64,000 bases of DNA. Origin: Kaiparowitsia implicata GSE-PSE-MK54-09C. GTDB lineage: Bacteria; Cyanobacteriota; Cyanobacteriia; Elainellales; Elainellaceae. Under the pieces are notes generated by a model. That model worked only from the letters and a program-made list of their open reading frames with translations. It was not told where the DNA came from and made no database searches. The stretch is taken from contig JAHHHI010000087.1 in NCBI GenBank assembly GCA_019359435.1, positions 1 through 64,000 of the forward strand. Direction: 5' to 3'. Shown here piece after piece: positions 17,628 through 26,892 of the stretch. Position numbers and translations under genes: made by a program. Positions within the stretch are counted from its first letter, which is position 1, and every line of letters begins with the position of its first letter.

Positions 17628-17996
17628 CTATCGAGCGCCGACGGGCTCCTTTGTGTTGCTGTTGGCATATTCAGACCATAGATGAGCCAAATCACGCGAT
17701 TTCTGCTGCCACTCTGGTGTGATTTGGTACATTCGCCGAGGCCTGCCACGCCCTTCAACCTTTTTCCAATAGCCTGTGATAGCAGACGTATCTTCCAAAA
17801 ACTTGAGTGCGCTGTAAAGAACCGTATCTGACAGCCGATAGTTTGGATACTCTGACTCGAGCAATTGGATCAGCTCTGTGCCATAGGAATCATGCTCTTG
17901 CAAAATTGCTAGCACGTAACAGACCGCTAGCTCCTTATTTAAGTAAGCAGGTGGAGGACTCTGGAAAAACTGGTAAATCTGATCAATAGTGGTCAT
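17628..17996 (-). CDS. PadR-family transcriptional regulator
   Basis: This DNA-binding protein of about 122 residues starts from the ATG at 17996 (MTTIDQIYQFFQSPP). The winged-helix PadR core is visible: ELAVCYVLAILQEHDSYGTE, YPNYRLSDTVLYSALKFLED, and the wing GRGRPRRMYQITPEW. The frame is open to 18119, but those residues look non-coding. Cyanobacterial clock modifier Pex belongs to this family and has similar size; whether this is an orthologue cannot be judged here. The gene is isolated, so its target is not suggested by context. Confidence 0.85.
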   Translation of the reverse strand: MTTIDQIYQFFQSPPPAYLNKELAVCYVLAILQEHDSYGTELIQLLESEYPNYRLSDTVLYSALKFLEDTSAITGYWKKVEGRGRPRRMYQITPEWQQKSRDLAHLWSEYANSNTKEPVGAR

Positions 17997-19120
17997 ACGC
18001 TTTGTCCAAGATGGCTCTTTACGACTGCAATCCCTGGTCGGGGGGCTTCTGGACAAAAGGGATTGATTTATGCTGCGAGTTTCAGATTGTAAACGGGAAC
18101 AACTGGGGAAAACCTCCATCCTCTGACAGAGGTAAAAGCTAGAGGCTAGCCCTTAAGTCATGGTTAGCTGCTCAAAACTTAGAGCAGCGTTCTGTTGAAC
18201 CATTGACCAAACTCAAGCCCGAGAATATGTTGCTGAACCCTACAGGCTACCGAACCGAAAAAGCCAGACAACTTAAATCGATCAGTAAGGCATGGGGGCT
18301 CAAAAACGCGAGTTATTTCCACTAGCACCGCAGTAACAGTGCCTTTCTGAGAATGACTCTCATCTCTATATACTAGATTTTAGACACTGAATTAATAATC
18401 GGGTTCACTCTTCAGGGGGATTTCTTTTGTTCTTTTGTAATGGCTGCCAATCAGCTCGGCTCGGCGCTTGACACACTTGAACTCTCTCAGCAATCATCAT
18501 AACGTTTGCTGACACCCAACGCAGTAGCAGCAGATAATGGGTCGAACCTGCACACTGCATAAGTTTTAGTTCGGTGAACAATAATATTATCTGAATTATC
18601 TGACAAGTCGTAAGCTAGGGCATAGCTTGAATAAAGATTAGCTCCACTTCAAGAATTAGGCCGCTTTCCTATTGGGAACACGCTGCGTGAGATTGGTAGA
18701 TATCGTACTAAAACTGATAGGGTGTCTTCATGGAGTGCATTTCAGACGATAAGGCACCGTCATATCTTAAAGGATAGGTATAGATTCTAACTGATGACGA
18801 CGAGCGTTGCTGAATAATGTTCCAGGGATTAAGGGGCACACTTTGCATCACGTATCAAACTGCAGATTGAGCCAATCATCCATGTTGAACAGGGAGCATC
18901 AATCTACTTTTTCAGATTAGCCTTTTACGGCGCAAGCTATGAAACAAGTCTCTGCAGTTAGTCGCGGTTAGTATTAGGCTGTTCAATGCTGAATCTATCG
19001 ACTGAATCGCTCGTTTTTGGTGGGAATTCACAAAAAATCCCTATTTTAAAATTGGAAAAAGATGCTGCAAGGTCTAAAAGTGAAGTCTGAAAGCTAATGC
19101 CAGAGGGCGATCGCCCCGTT
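17997..19120. other. 1.1-kb gene-free region
   Basis: No protein or RNA gene could be supported on either strand. It contains the upstream region of the PadR gene and the downstream region of the NarL-type regulator. Short AT-rich patches (about 18570-18620, 19020-19060) are present. Confidence 0.6.
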
Positions 19121-19783
19121 TTACACCAGCCCTGACCGGAGGGCAACCACAGCAGCCTGCACCCGATCATCAACCGCTAGCTTGTTCATAATGCCACGCA
19201 CATGCGTCTTTACAGTATTGGGGCTGAGGTATAGCGCTGCTGCGATTTCGGGATTGCTGCGGCCATCCACCACAAGTTTCAGCACTTCTACCTCGCGCTG
19301 AGAGAGCTGGCTCACCGCTGCTGCATCAGCCGCGTTTGTAGGAGATTTGAGGTGCTCCATCACTAAACGCGCCACCTGAGGGTCGAGATAACTGGCCCCT
19401 TCCAGCGCGGCTTCAATGGCAACCAACAACCGCTCAACAGTAGCGCCTTTAACACAGTAGGCATCGGCACCTGCTGAGAGTGCCGCAATCACTTCGTTTT
19501 CGGTGGTATGCGAGGTGAGCATCACGACCCGCACATCTGGCAGGGCTTCTTTAATCTTTTTCGTCGCGGCAATGCCATCCATCCGGGGCAAGCCAATATC
19601 CATCACGACGATATCAGGATGTAAGCTGAGCGTAGCTTCGACGGCCAGGTAGCCATCGTCTGCATGGCCCACGACTGTGATGTGAGGCTGGCTTGATAAC
19701 GACTGCTCAAGCCCCAATTGCATCATGGGGTCGTCTTCGACGATGAGCACCCGCGCAACGGCGGGGGCGGGGGCTTCGCTCAT
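19121..19783 (-). CDS. NarL/FixJ-family response regulator
   Basis: This two-component regulator has 220 residues. The receiver domain (about 10-130) has acidic pocket LIVEDDPM, phospho-acceptor Asp62 in VVMDIGLPRMDG, the conserved Thr/Ser in MLTSHT and Lys in AYCVKGAT. The LuxR-type helix-turn-helix (about 155-218) contains LSQREVEVLKLVVDGRSNPE and LYLSPNTVKTHVRGIMNKL. No sensor kinase is adjacent; the hybrid kinase at 24785 is 5 kb away on the other strand. The regulon is unknown. Confidence 0.95.
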   Translation of the reverse strand: MSEAPAPAVARVLIVEDDPMMQLGLEQSLSSQPHITVVGHADDGYLAVEATLSLHPDIVVMDIGLPRMDGIAATKKIKEALPDVRVVMLTSHTTENEVIAALSAGADAYCVKGATVERLLVAIEAALEGASYLDPQVARLVMEHLKSPTNAADAAAVSQLSQREVEVLKLVVDGRSNPEIAAALYLSPNTVKTHVRGIMNKLAVDDRVQAAVVALRSGLV

Positions 19784-19904
19784 GATGACGCTCCTTCAAG
19801 AGATAGCAGGCAAGAGATAGCAGATTACGGTTTATCCACGTTCTAGAAGAGTAACGCGACTTGGCAAAGAGCAGGTAGGGCGTAGCCGAGGATGTTTTGC
19901 GATT

Positions 19905-20654
19905 CTAAACGCCAGTGAGCCAAACCGCCACCCAAAAAAAGAGTGGCGCTAGCAGCGGCGCTGGCAAAAACGAGGCAACCCGAATTTTGGCAACCTCTAG
20001 CAGAATCAACCCAATTGCAAGAATCATTAACCCGCCAACCCCAGTAACCAGCATGACCACTGGAGACGTAGCAGGATCGGGCAGGGCTTGGGCCAGCAGC
20101 CCTGCGGTGAGCGATAGCGCCCCTTGATAGACCAGAATGGACAGCGCTGAGAAGCCGACGCCGATGCCATAGGTGCTAGTCAGGGCGATCGCCGCCAGCC
20201 CATCCATCGTGGCTTTTAGGGTGAGCAGGGTGCGATCGCCCACCAGACCATTGTTCAAGCTGCCAATCAGCGCCATTGGGCCAACGCAGTAGAGCAAACT
20301 TGCGGCTACAAATCCTTCAGTAAATTTGCCCTGCCCGCGAAAGCGCCGCTTTAGCCAGTCTCCCAACTGAGTCAGCCGCTTTTCCAACAGCAGCCACTCT
20401 CCCAACAGGCCACCGATCACCAGAGTCAGCAGGCCCAAAATGACGCCGTCTACGATGCCTGCCTGCACGCCGACCAAGCTGTTAGCCATGGTGAATCCGA
20501 TGACCAGCGTGGTGAGCCCCAAGGCCTGGGTAATGATGCGCTGCATGGGGGGCGGCAGGCGATCGCTAAAGATCAGTCCTAGCACCGTTCCTAAAATAAT
20601 CGTGGCAACATTGATCCAGGTGCCGCTGGTTCGTGCCCAAAAGTCCAGAGTCAT
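19905..20654 (-). CDS. DUF554 family membrane protein
   Basis: This integral membrane protein of 249 residues has about seven hydrophobic helices. Segments such as GTWINVATIILGTVLGL, FTEGFVAASLLYCVGPMALI and LKATMDGLAAIALTSTYGIGVG match the DUF554 (YdfK-like) family. Function is unknown; a transporter role has been suggested for such proteins. It is a single gene on the minus strand, divergent from ssb. Confidence 0.9.
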   Translation of the reverse strand: MTLDFWARTSGTWINVATIILGTVLGLIFSDRLPPPMQRIITQALGLTTLVIGFTMANSLVGVQAGIVDGVILGLLTLVIGGLLGEWLLLEKRLTQLGDWLKRRFRGQGKFTEGFVAASLLYCVGPMALIGSLNNGLVGDRTLLTLKATMDGLAAIALTSTYGIGVGFSALSILVYQGALSLTAGLLAQALPDPATSPVVMLVTGVGGLMILAIGLILLEVAKIRVASFLPAPLLAPLFFWVAVWLTGV

Positions 20655-20939
20655 GCTTGCCGTGTTGCGCCGAACGCTCTAAGGGAAGTGGGAAAAGCTC
20701 AAATCCATACCGTATTAGAAAAGCGTCCCGCCGATCTTCCTCCAATGAGGCGAACCATCCCGGCCAAAGCCGGAGCACGACAAGCCCCAGACAGGAAGGC
20801 GACTATCATTCGCTGTGCCTTTCTTCCCTCAAGACTTTGCAGTAGAATCAGCTATACATTGCCATGGATTTTGTTAAACTGAATATTGGTTCATGAGTAC
20901 TACTACCACTTTCCCCTTGGCGTCTACAGGACTGAGATA

Positions 20940-21392
20940 ATGAATAACTTCATCGTGATGGCAGAAATTGTGGAGGAGCCACAACTGCGCTATACCTCTG
21001 ATAATCAGCTGCCCATTACAGAGATGGTGGTGGAGTTTCCGGGGATTCGGGCTGAAGATGCTGCCTCGAAGGTGAAGGTCGTGGGCTGGGGCAATCTGGC
21101 ACAAGAAATTCAAGAGAATTTTCATGTGGGCGATCGCGTCATTGTTGAAGGGCGATTAACCATGCTCAGCGTTGATAACCCCAACGGGTTCAAAGAGAAA
21201 AAGGCAGAAATGACCGCGTCGCGGGTGCATCGGGTTGGCGTGGGTGAGGTCACATCGACTCAGCCTGAGCAAGAAGAACCCGCCGCCGCTCGACCTGCCG
21301 CTGCTAAGCCTGCTGCCGCTGCACCCGCTCGCAGCAGCAAACCGCCAGAACCGGCCCCGGCCCCTATGGAATATGACGACATTCCGTTCTAA
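20940..21392 (+). CDS. ssb: Single-stranded DNA-binding protein (Ycf41-type)
   Basis: From the ATG at 20940 (MNNFIVMAEIVEEPQLRYT) the protein is 150 residues: an OB-fold (about 1-100, with VKVVGWGNLAQEI and FHVGDRVIVEGRL), an Ala/Pro linker, and the acidic SSB tail EYDDIPF that recruits repair and replication partners. The N-terminal sequence is of the cyanobacterial/plastid Ycf41 kind rather than classical bacterial SSB. An upstream in-frame ATG at 20886 would add 18 atypical residues. It probably acts in replication or repair; a second, classical SSB is expected elsewhere. Confidence 0.9.
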   Translation: MNNFIVMAEIVEEPQLRYTSDNQLPITEMVVEFPGIRAEDAASKVKVVGWGNLAQEIQENFHVGDRVIVEGRLTMLSVDNPNGFKEKKAEMTASRVHRVGVGEVTSTQPEQEEPAAARPAAAKPAAAAPARSSKPPEPAPAPMEYDDIPF

Positions 21393-21553
21393 GTGCCGGT
21401 TGGGCACAGGCCTAAGCCATGTTCACGACGCAGGAATCCCCGCATACATCAGCAGCTCGCTATTGCAGCGTACCTATTGATTCATGCGGGGATTTCTCTA
21501 AATCCCTCCTCTCAATCCCTCTAGGTTGCTGGTTCAGCCTGACGTTCTCGGTC

Positions 21554-22150
21554 TCAGCCCACCGCAGGGGATATGAATAGGGAGCCAATCCACTGCAGCA
21601 CCAGCGCCATCAACACCACGGCCCCCACAAAAATGCCAACGACGGCGATCGCCATCAGAATCAGAAATAGGAGATTAGGCGGACGGGTCGGCTTGGGCTC
21701 GGCGATGTGGGCTTCGAGCAGCGTTAGGTTGCGCAGATTAGCCTTCCAAAAGACGTCAAATACGTTTCCCGCCACCGGGACGGATCCGATGACCGTGTCG
21801 GTCAGCAGATTCCCTACCATTTTGATAAGGGTGCTTTGGGGCAATCGCAGTCGAATAGCCTCCAGCACGATGTAACTCGAAATTCCTAAACTGAGCAAGT
21901 CACCGCCACCAGGGAGTAGTCCCAAAATGGGGTCAATACCAATGCGGAAACGGGTGAGAGGCAGGGGAATCGAATGGTCAAGCAGATAGCTGAGCATGCG
22001 GATTCGCCGCAGTACTGGAGCGTGGGCGATCGCCCGTGACGCCGCAGGCAACCCAGAGGCAGGCTGAGGCATAGGCATCGCTGGCGGTTGGTCTATGGGC
22101 TGTGGCGATGGTTGTCGGCGGGGCTGGCGGGACGGTTTTCGAGCAGGCAT
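21554..22150 (-). CDS. DUF4112 domain-containing membrane protein
   Basis: This 198-residue protein has a Pro/Gln/Arg-rich N-terminal tail (about 1-45), then the DUF4112 core RFRIGIDPILGLLPGGGDLL and IGSVPVAGNVFDVFWKANLR, and a C-terminal membrane helix (FLILMAIAVVGIFVGAVVLM). Function is unknown. It is separated from the broken Nudix gene by about 70 bp on the same strand. Confidence 0.88.
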   Translation of the reverse strand: MPARKPSRQPRRQPSPQPIDQPPAMPMPQPASGLPAASRAIAHAPVLRRIRMLSYLLDHSIPLPLTRFRIGIDPILGLLPGGGDLLSLGISSYIVLEAIRLRLPQSTLIKMVGNLLTDTVIGSVPVAGNVFDVFWKANLRNLTLLEAHIAEPKPTRPPNLLFLILMAIAVVGIFVGAVVLMALVLQWIGSLFISPAVG

Positions 22151-22216
22151 GGCAGCACTCAGAAAAAATAATGCAGGGGCGAGGGGTTCTGCTTTAGCCT
22201 AGCGTAGCCCTGCCGA

Positions 22217-22605
22217 CTATAGTGCGGCCCAGCAGCGATGGGGGCACTGCTCGCGGGTGAGGTGGGCGATCGCCCACCATTGAATTTCCCCACGCACCCA
22301 CCTGTGGGTCATCGCTCACCAACTGCGCCAGACGGGGGGACACCGCGCACCGATAGACCAGATTTAGCGTATGCTGCGTTTCAGTGGCAGTCCAAGAAAA
22401 AAACTGCTCCACGACCGTCAGCAGCCCATCTACCTGAAACTGTGAGATGCCTGTTTCCTCTTGCACCTCACGTCGCAGGCCCGTCATCAGGTCTTCCTCA
22501 GGATTCAGCCCTCCACCCGGCAAATCCCACAGGTCTGGCTCTATGCTGTAGCAGCACCTCAGCCCCATCCACAAACAGCCCCACCACGCTTACCCGCAAC
22601 CGCAC
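22217..22605 (-). pseudogene. Nudix hydrolase gene broken by two frameshifts
   Basis: Joining three frames rebuilds a complete Nudix protein of about 128 residues. From a GTG at 22605 the first frame reads MRLRVSVVGLFVDGAEVLLQ. The next frame reads SIEPDLWDLPGGGLNPEEDL and carries the Nudix box with RREVQEETGI. The last frame reads GEIQWWAIAHLTREQCPHRC and ends WAAL with TAG at 22217-22219. Each junction needs one base skipped (near 22540 and near 22300), and 389 nt minus two gives 129 codons. It is either a recent pseudogene or carries two assembly indels. It follows the E2 gene closely, so it may once have shared its transcript. Confidence 0.75.
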
Positions 22606-22628
22606 AGTGGGGACAACGGATGCATCTA

Positions 22629-23948
22629 CTAGAGCGTCAGAGATTGAGGATTGGTCTCAATTAGCGTAGCCAAATCCTTAAGGAAGGCCGCAGCATGAGC
22701 GCCATAGATAATGCGGTGATCGCAGGTGATGTTGACCTGCATCTGAGTTTTGACCCCGAGCATCCCGTCGGATGTGGCAACGACCTGAGGTCGTGAGGCC
22801 CCAATCGCCAAAATTGACCCCTGCCCTGGCGGCAAAATGGCATCAAACCGATCAACCCCAAACATTCCCAAGTTCGACAGCGTAAAGGTACCCGAGTTAT
22901 ATTCCTCCGGCTGCAGTTGCTTAGAGCGCGAGCGGCTCACCAGATCCTTCCAAGCGCGAGATAGTGAATACAGATCCATCTGATCAGCCTGTTGCAGCAC
23001 GGGGGTAATCAACCCACCGTCATCCATTGCAACGGCTACAGCCACGTTGATCGCGCTGCTGTGCTGCACGCCCTTGTCGCTATAGCTGGCGTAGAGCAAC
23101 GGGTGTTGTTTTAGGGTGACTGCTACCGCTTTAGCCAGCAGCGCCGTCATCGTCACGCCTTTGGACTTGACCTGCTTGTAGAGGGCGTCGAGGCCATCGG
23201 TGGTGATGGTATAGCCCACATGGAAGGTGGGCACGTCGAGGCTTGCCGCCATGTTGCGAACCACAGCGCTCTGTAGCGTTGTGAAGGGCACAAGTTGCCC
23301 AGGGGCCGCTGGGGCAGGCGCGGGGGCGCTAGGTCTAGGGGCGGCAGCCGGGGCAGGCGCAGGCGCAGGTGTCGGTGCAGCAGCTGGAGCCGCCGGGGCA
23401 GACGCTGGAGCCGCAATGGATGGCGTCGGCGTTTTACCAGCGGCCTGTTCTACATCTGCAGCCACGATCCGCCCATGGGGGCCGCTGCCCGGCACGGTAG
23501 ACAGGTCAACTTTGAGATCTTTCGCCAGCTTGCGGGCGCGAGGCGAAATGGCGACCCGTCCGCTCTTCGCAGAACCGTTGCTGCTTGCGGCAGGGGCTTC
23601 AAGCGTTTCTTCAAGAGCTGACTCTGGAGCTGCTGACCCACTGCTCGACACAATCGCCGCACCACCTGACAGACTGGCTGCTTTCTCTTTGGCGGCATCC
23701 ATTTCGGCTTCGGTTTCGGCAATGAGGGCGATCGCCTCACCCACAGGCGCAGTTCCCCCCGCTTCAACCACAATGGCCGCCATGTAGCCCGCGTTAAAGG
23801 ACTCGACATCCATATCAGCCTTATCGGACTCAACCACCAGCACGGTTTCACCCTTTTCGACCTTGTCACCGGGCGACTTCAACCACGACACAATTTTGCC
23901 TTCGGTCATCGTAGAGCTGAGGGCAGGCATGAAAACTTCGTAAATCAT
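22629..23948 (-). CDS. pdhC: Dihydrolipoamide acetyltransferase, E2 of pyruvate dehydrogenase
   Basis: This is the core of the pyruvate dehydrogenase complex, moving acetyl groups from lipoyl-lysine to CoA. It has 439 residues. The lipoyl domain has its lysine in VVESDKADMDVE. The E3/E1-binding domain (ISPRARKLAKDLKVDLSTV, GPHGRIVAADVE) lies between Ala/Pro-rich linkers. The catalytic domain ends with the CDHRIIYGAHAAAFL active-site region, a variant of HRxxDG with Y-G in place of the usual V-D-G. The other complex genes are not adjacent, as is usual in cyanobacteria. Confidence 0.95.
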   Translation of the reverse strand: MIYEVFMPALSSTMTEGKIVSWLKSPGDKVEKGETVLVVESDKADMDVESFNAGYMAAIVVEAGGTAPVGEAIALIAETEAEMDAAKEKAASLSGGAAIVSSSGSAAPESALEETLEAPAASSNGSAKSGRVAISPRARKLAKDLKVDLSTVPGSGPHGRIVAADVEQAAGKTPTPSIAAPASAPAAPAAAPTPAPAPAPAAAPRPSAPAPAPAAPGQLVPFTTLQSAVVRNMAASLDVPTFHVGYTITTDGLDALYKQVKSKGVTMTALLAKAVAVTLKQHPLLYASYSDKGVQHSSAINVAVAVAMDDGGLITPVLQQADQMDLYSLSRAWKDLVSRSRSKQLQPEEYNSGTFTLSNLGMFGVDRFDAILPPGQGSILAIGASRPQVVATSDGMLGVKTQMQVNITCDHRIIYGAHAAAFLKDLATLIETNPQSLTL

Positions 23949-24784
23949 GGATTGCGACTTCCGACTGAATGACTAGAGTAAGACTGAACCGTTAGACCTT
24001 GCAGATTAGTGGAACATCAGTCAATACATTGACCAGTGACGTGACTTCTCTCAAGCGTCAAGCCCTGATCTCTCGTGCAGCCTATAGCTCTGATTTCAGA
24101 TCTACCCCACCGGATCTACCCTACTCAGGATCTACCTAATTCAGAATTTGCAGAATAGACTGACCTGTGCGGTTCACTGACGACAGCATCCAAAATTGTA
24201 TCTTGTTACGAAACCTGAAGTGAGCTTTGGCGAACAAAATCCAGCGGTTGAGTACTAGGGGCTGTTATCAATCGACTGTTGACCACTCAAAAATCTGCAT
24301 CTCCTAGCCTGTTTCTGGGTCGGGCGTAGCAACGCTGATGAAATAGGGATTTTAGTCAGGATTGATGATATGCCCTGGGTTTGCCTGCGTCTCGACGAGC
24401 TGTGAGCGTGGCTCTGCCGCCTGCGTGCCACCTGCTGAGGATTGGGGAATTCTAAAGCTCAGATAAAATTATTAACCTGTTCTAGCGAGGATATTTTCCA
24501 TAATCTAGGCCAACGGGCGATCGCCCAACCGTCGTGTTTCAGGCCATTGCAGCTCTACTATCTCAGCTGCGATAGGGTGCAAATGACATCATTCTTGGAT
24601 TTGATCAAAACGCTAAACTTTTTAGGCTCTACATCGTTAGGTTCTCTGCTCTAATTCTGGTTATTTCACCACTGCGCTGCGTTATAGAACGTTGTGCTAA
24701 CCGGCATTAGAGCAAATCCATGCTTGAACCCAACTTAGAAATGGGGCTGTTCAAACCACTTTTTTCGTGTGATGTTTTGCGCTT
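23949..24784. other. Gene-free region
   Basis: The gap separates the divergent E2 and histidine-kinase genes. It contains a triplicated GGATCTACC/AGATCTACC motif near 24100-24140 and one HIP1 site. Small open frames show no family character. Confidence 0.6.
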
Positions 24785-26581
24785 ATGCCAAGTTTTGATG
24801 CATTTGTGCAATGTCCAGAGGTATCTGGTGCGGTGTTTGATGTGCTGGTCGCAGCCCAGCGACAGATGCAGCCCCACGGTGTGGGAGTCGTGCTGACAGA
24901 ACAAGATATCGAGGCTGCGGTGCTGCCGGTCGCGCAGGTGGGCGATCGCTTCTTGCTGGTATTGTCTGCATCGTTTAGCGTGTTGATGCAGGGGCGATCG
25001 CCCACAAACTCTTCCCCATCTGTCCTGATAAATTCCCCAGCCCAACCCACCCTTTCCCGTCGCCAATTCACCAAACCTGCGTTGTGCCATGCTACTGTGA
25101 CACCCTCGCCGTCCTATGCACTGGCGTTGACCTTTGAGCCAGCGGCGATCGCCCAATTTGTGCAGGAATTACTGCTGCACCTGCCGCCGCACAGTTCCCA
25201 AGCCAAACAGTTGCAGCAGCAACTATCGCTCGTGCAGCCCAACGACCCGGCTCTGCAAAGCAGCTTTACGCTAACGCTTATTGCCAGCCTAGCTCAGGCC
25301 AACGGGGATGCTCTAGCAGCGCAGTCTACAAATAGTCAGGGTGGGGCGATCGCCCCGATAGACGCAGATCTTGCGGTTCTACAGCAGCAGAATCAGTCCC
25401 TTGCGCAGCAGGTAACCGACCGCACCCAAGACTTGCGCGACGCCATTTTGTCAGCAGAAGCAGCCAGCCGCACCAAGAGCGAGTTTGTAGCCGCCATGAG
25501 CCACGAACTGCGCACCCCACTCACTGCAATTATCGGCATGTCGGCCACACTGCTGCGGTGGTCCTTGGGGGGCTTGAGCGATCGCCAGCGCAGCTTTGTG
25601 CAAACCATCCACAGCAGCGGGCAACACCTGTTGGAAATCATCAACGACATTCTGGATCTGTCCCAGATGGAATCGGGATCAGCCGTGCTAAGGCTGCAGG
25701 AATTTTCCCTAGCGGGGATGACGCAGCAAGTGCTCAACACCATGAAAGAGACAGCCGCCAAGCATCAGGTTCAGCTAGATGCAGATGTTCAAGTCGAGGC
25801 CAAGCGCGATCGCTTTATCGGCGACCCGCATCGCATCCGCCAGGTGTTGCTAAACCTGGTGGGTAATGCCGTCAAATTTACACCCGAGGGCGGTCGCGTC
25901 ACTCTGCGGGTGTATGTCAACTCGGCAGAAGCGCTATTTCAGGTAAAAGATACGGGCATTGGCATCCCCGACCATCAGCAATGGCTCCTGTTCAACACCT
26001 TTCAGCAGCTAGATGGCTCCTATCAGCGCAGCTACGAGGGCACTGGGCTGGGGCTGGCACTCAGCAAGCAACTTGTGGATCTGCACGGTGGGCACATTCA
26101 TGTGGACTCAACCGTGGGCATTGGCTCGATTTTTACGGTGCATCTGCCCCATCGCACCGACTCGACTGCAGAGCTTGCGCTCAGCGCAGATTTAGGCGTC
26201 AGTCCTGATGGGTCAAAAGGGCGGATCGTGCTCATCGAAAGCCACGAAGAGAGCGCCGACGTTATCTGCAGCATGCTCACTGCCGCAGGCTATCAGCTTG
26301 TTTGGATTGTGGAAGACTCGATGGCTGTGAGTCAGATTGAGCTGCTGCAGCCTGCTGCGGTGCTGATTGATGTAGATGATTTTCCAGGCCATGGCTGTGC
26401 CTTGATTCAGCAACTGCGCGACAACCTCTCCACGCAGCAGTTGCGAATTATGGCGATCGCCCCCCATCCGTCCCATCCGCTGGGAGCACACAGCCTATCG
26501 CTGGGAGCCAATGACTACATCGCAAAGCCCATCCAGCCCGAGCAGGTGCTGGCAAAAGTGCTGGCGCTACTGATGCCCTAA
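24785..26581 (+). CDS. Hybrid sensor histidine kinase with degenerate C-terminal receiver
   Basis: This soluble 598-residue kinase has no membrane segment. Residues about 1-170 form an unrecognised sensor region. A coiled coil (about 195-235: LAVLQQQNQSLAQQVTDRTQ) precedes the HisKA domain with phospho-acceptor His240 in AAMSHELRTPLTAIIGMSA. The ATPase domain has N-box NLVGNAVKFTPEGG, G1 VKDTGIGIPD and G2 GTGLGLALSKQL. The last 120 residues look like a receiver with LIDVDDFPGHG and AKP lysine, but the usual DD pair is LIESHEE. The stimulus and partner regulator are unknown. Confidence 0.92.
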   Translation: MPSFDAFVQCPEVSGAVFDVLVAAQRQMQPHGVGVVLTEQDIEAAVLPVAQVGDRFLLVLSASFSVLMQGRSPTNSSPSVLINSPAQPTLSRRQFTKPALCHATVTPSPSYALALTFEPAAIAQFVQELLLHLPPHSSQAKQLQQQLSLVQPNDPALQSSFTLTLIASLAQANGDALAAQSTNSQGGAIAPIDADLAVLQQQNQSLAQQVTDRTQDLRDAILSAEAASRTKSEFVAAMSHELRTPLTAIIGMSATLLRWSLGGLSDRQRSFVQTIHSSGQHLLEIINDILDLSQMESGSAVLRLQEFSLAGMTQQVLNTMKETAAKHQVQLDADVQVEAKRDRFIGDPHRIRQVLLNLVGNAVKFTPEGGRVTLRVYVNSAEALFQVKDTGIGIPDHQQWLLFNTFQQLDGSYQRSYEGTGLGLALSKQLVDLHGGHIHVDSTVGIGSIFTVHLPHRTDSTAELALSADLGVSPDGSKGRIVLIESHEESADVICSMLTAAGYQLVWIVEDSMAVSQIELLQPAAVLIDVDDFPGHGCALIQQLRDNLSTQQLRIMAIAPHPSHPLGAHSLSLGANDYIAKPIQPEQVLAKVLALLMP

Positions 26582-26892
26582 TTCTCTAATTCTGTCTTGT
26601 TGGCAGCAGCAGCAAGGTTTGGCACGGTGCACATGCTGCATCCACAGACCGCCTATGGCTCAAGGGCGATCGCTCAACAATGGAGGAGAGAGCCGCTAGT
26701 TCTTAACTCTAATTTCAAGCAGTGTCAACGCCAGCAGGTTGGGTTTAAAGTCCGAGTTCCCAAAAGTTGGGTAGAATTCATTGCCCATTTTGCTAGTGCA
26801 AGTGTACTATTGATAGTTAGTACGCTTGCACTAAAGTTTTTGCTCTATTTTTTGGTGATCCTTAAACCCCTTACGTCTCTCCAGGAGTCGCT
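26582..26892. other. Intergenic region with a strong hairpin
   Basis: It carries one HIP1 variant, AT-rich sequence and the inverted repeat at 26794-26833. An open frame over 26597-27070 is considered spurious. Confidence 0.6.
26794..26833. terminator. 16-bp inverted repeat followed by T-rich tract
   Basis: The arms TAGTGCAAGTGTACTA and TAGTACGCTTGCACTA pair with one mismatch across an 8-nt loop. They are followed by AAAGTTTTTGCTCTATTTTTT. It could terminate the histidine-kinase transcript on the plus strand, or be an operator or leader hairpin about 60 bp before the next gene. Confidence 0.5.

Noticed and set aside
23227-23787. 186-residue Ala/Gly-rich open frame
   Set aside because: Antisense of the repetitive Ala/Pro linker of the E2 gene.
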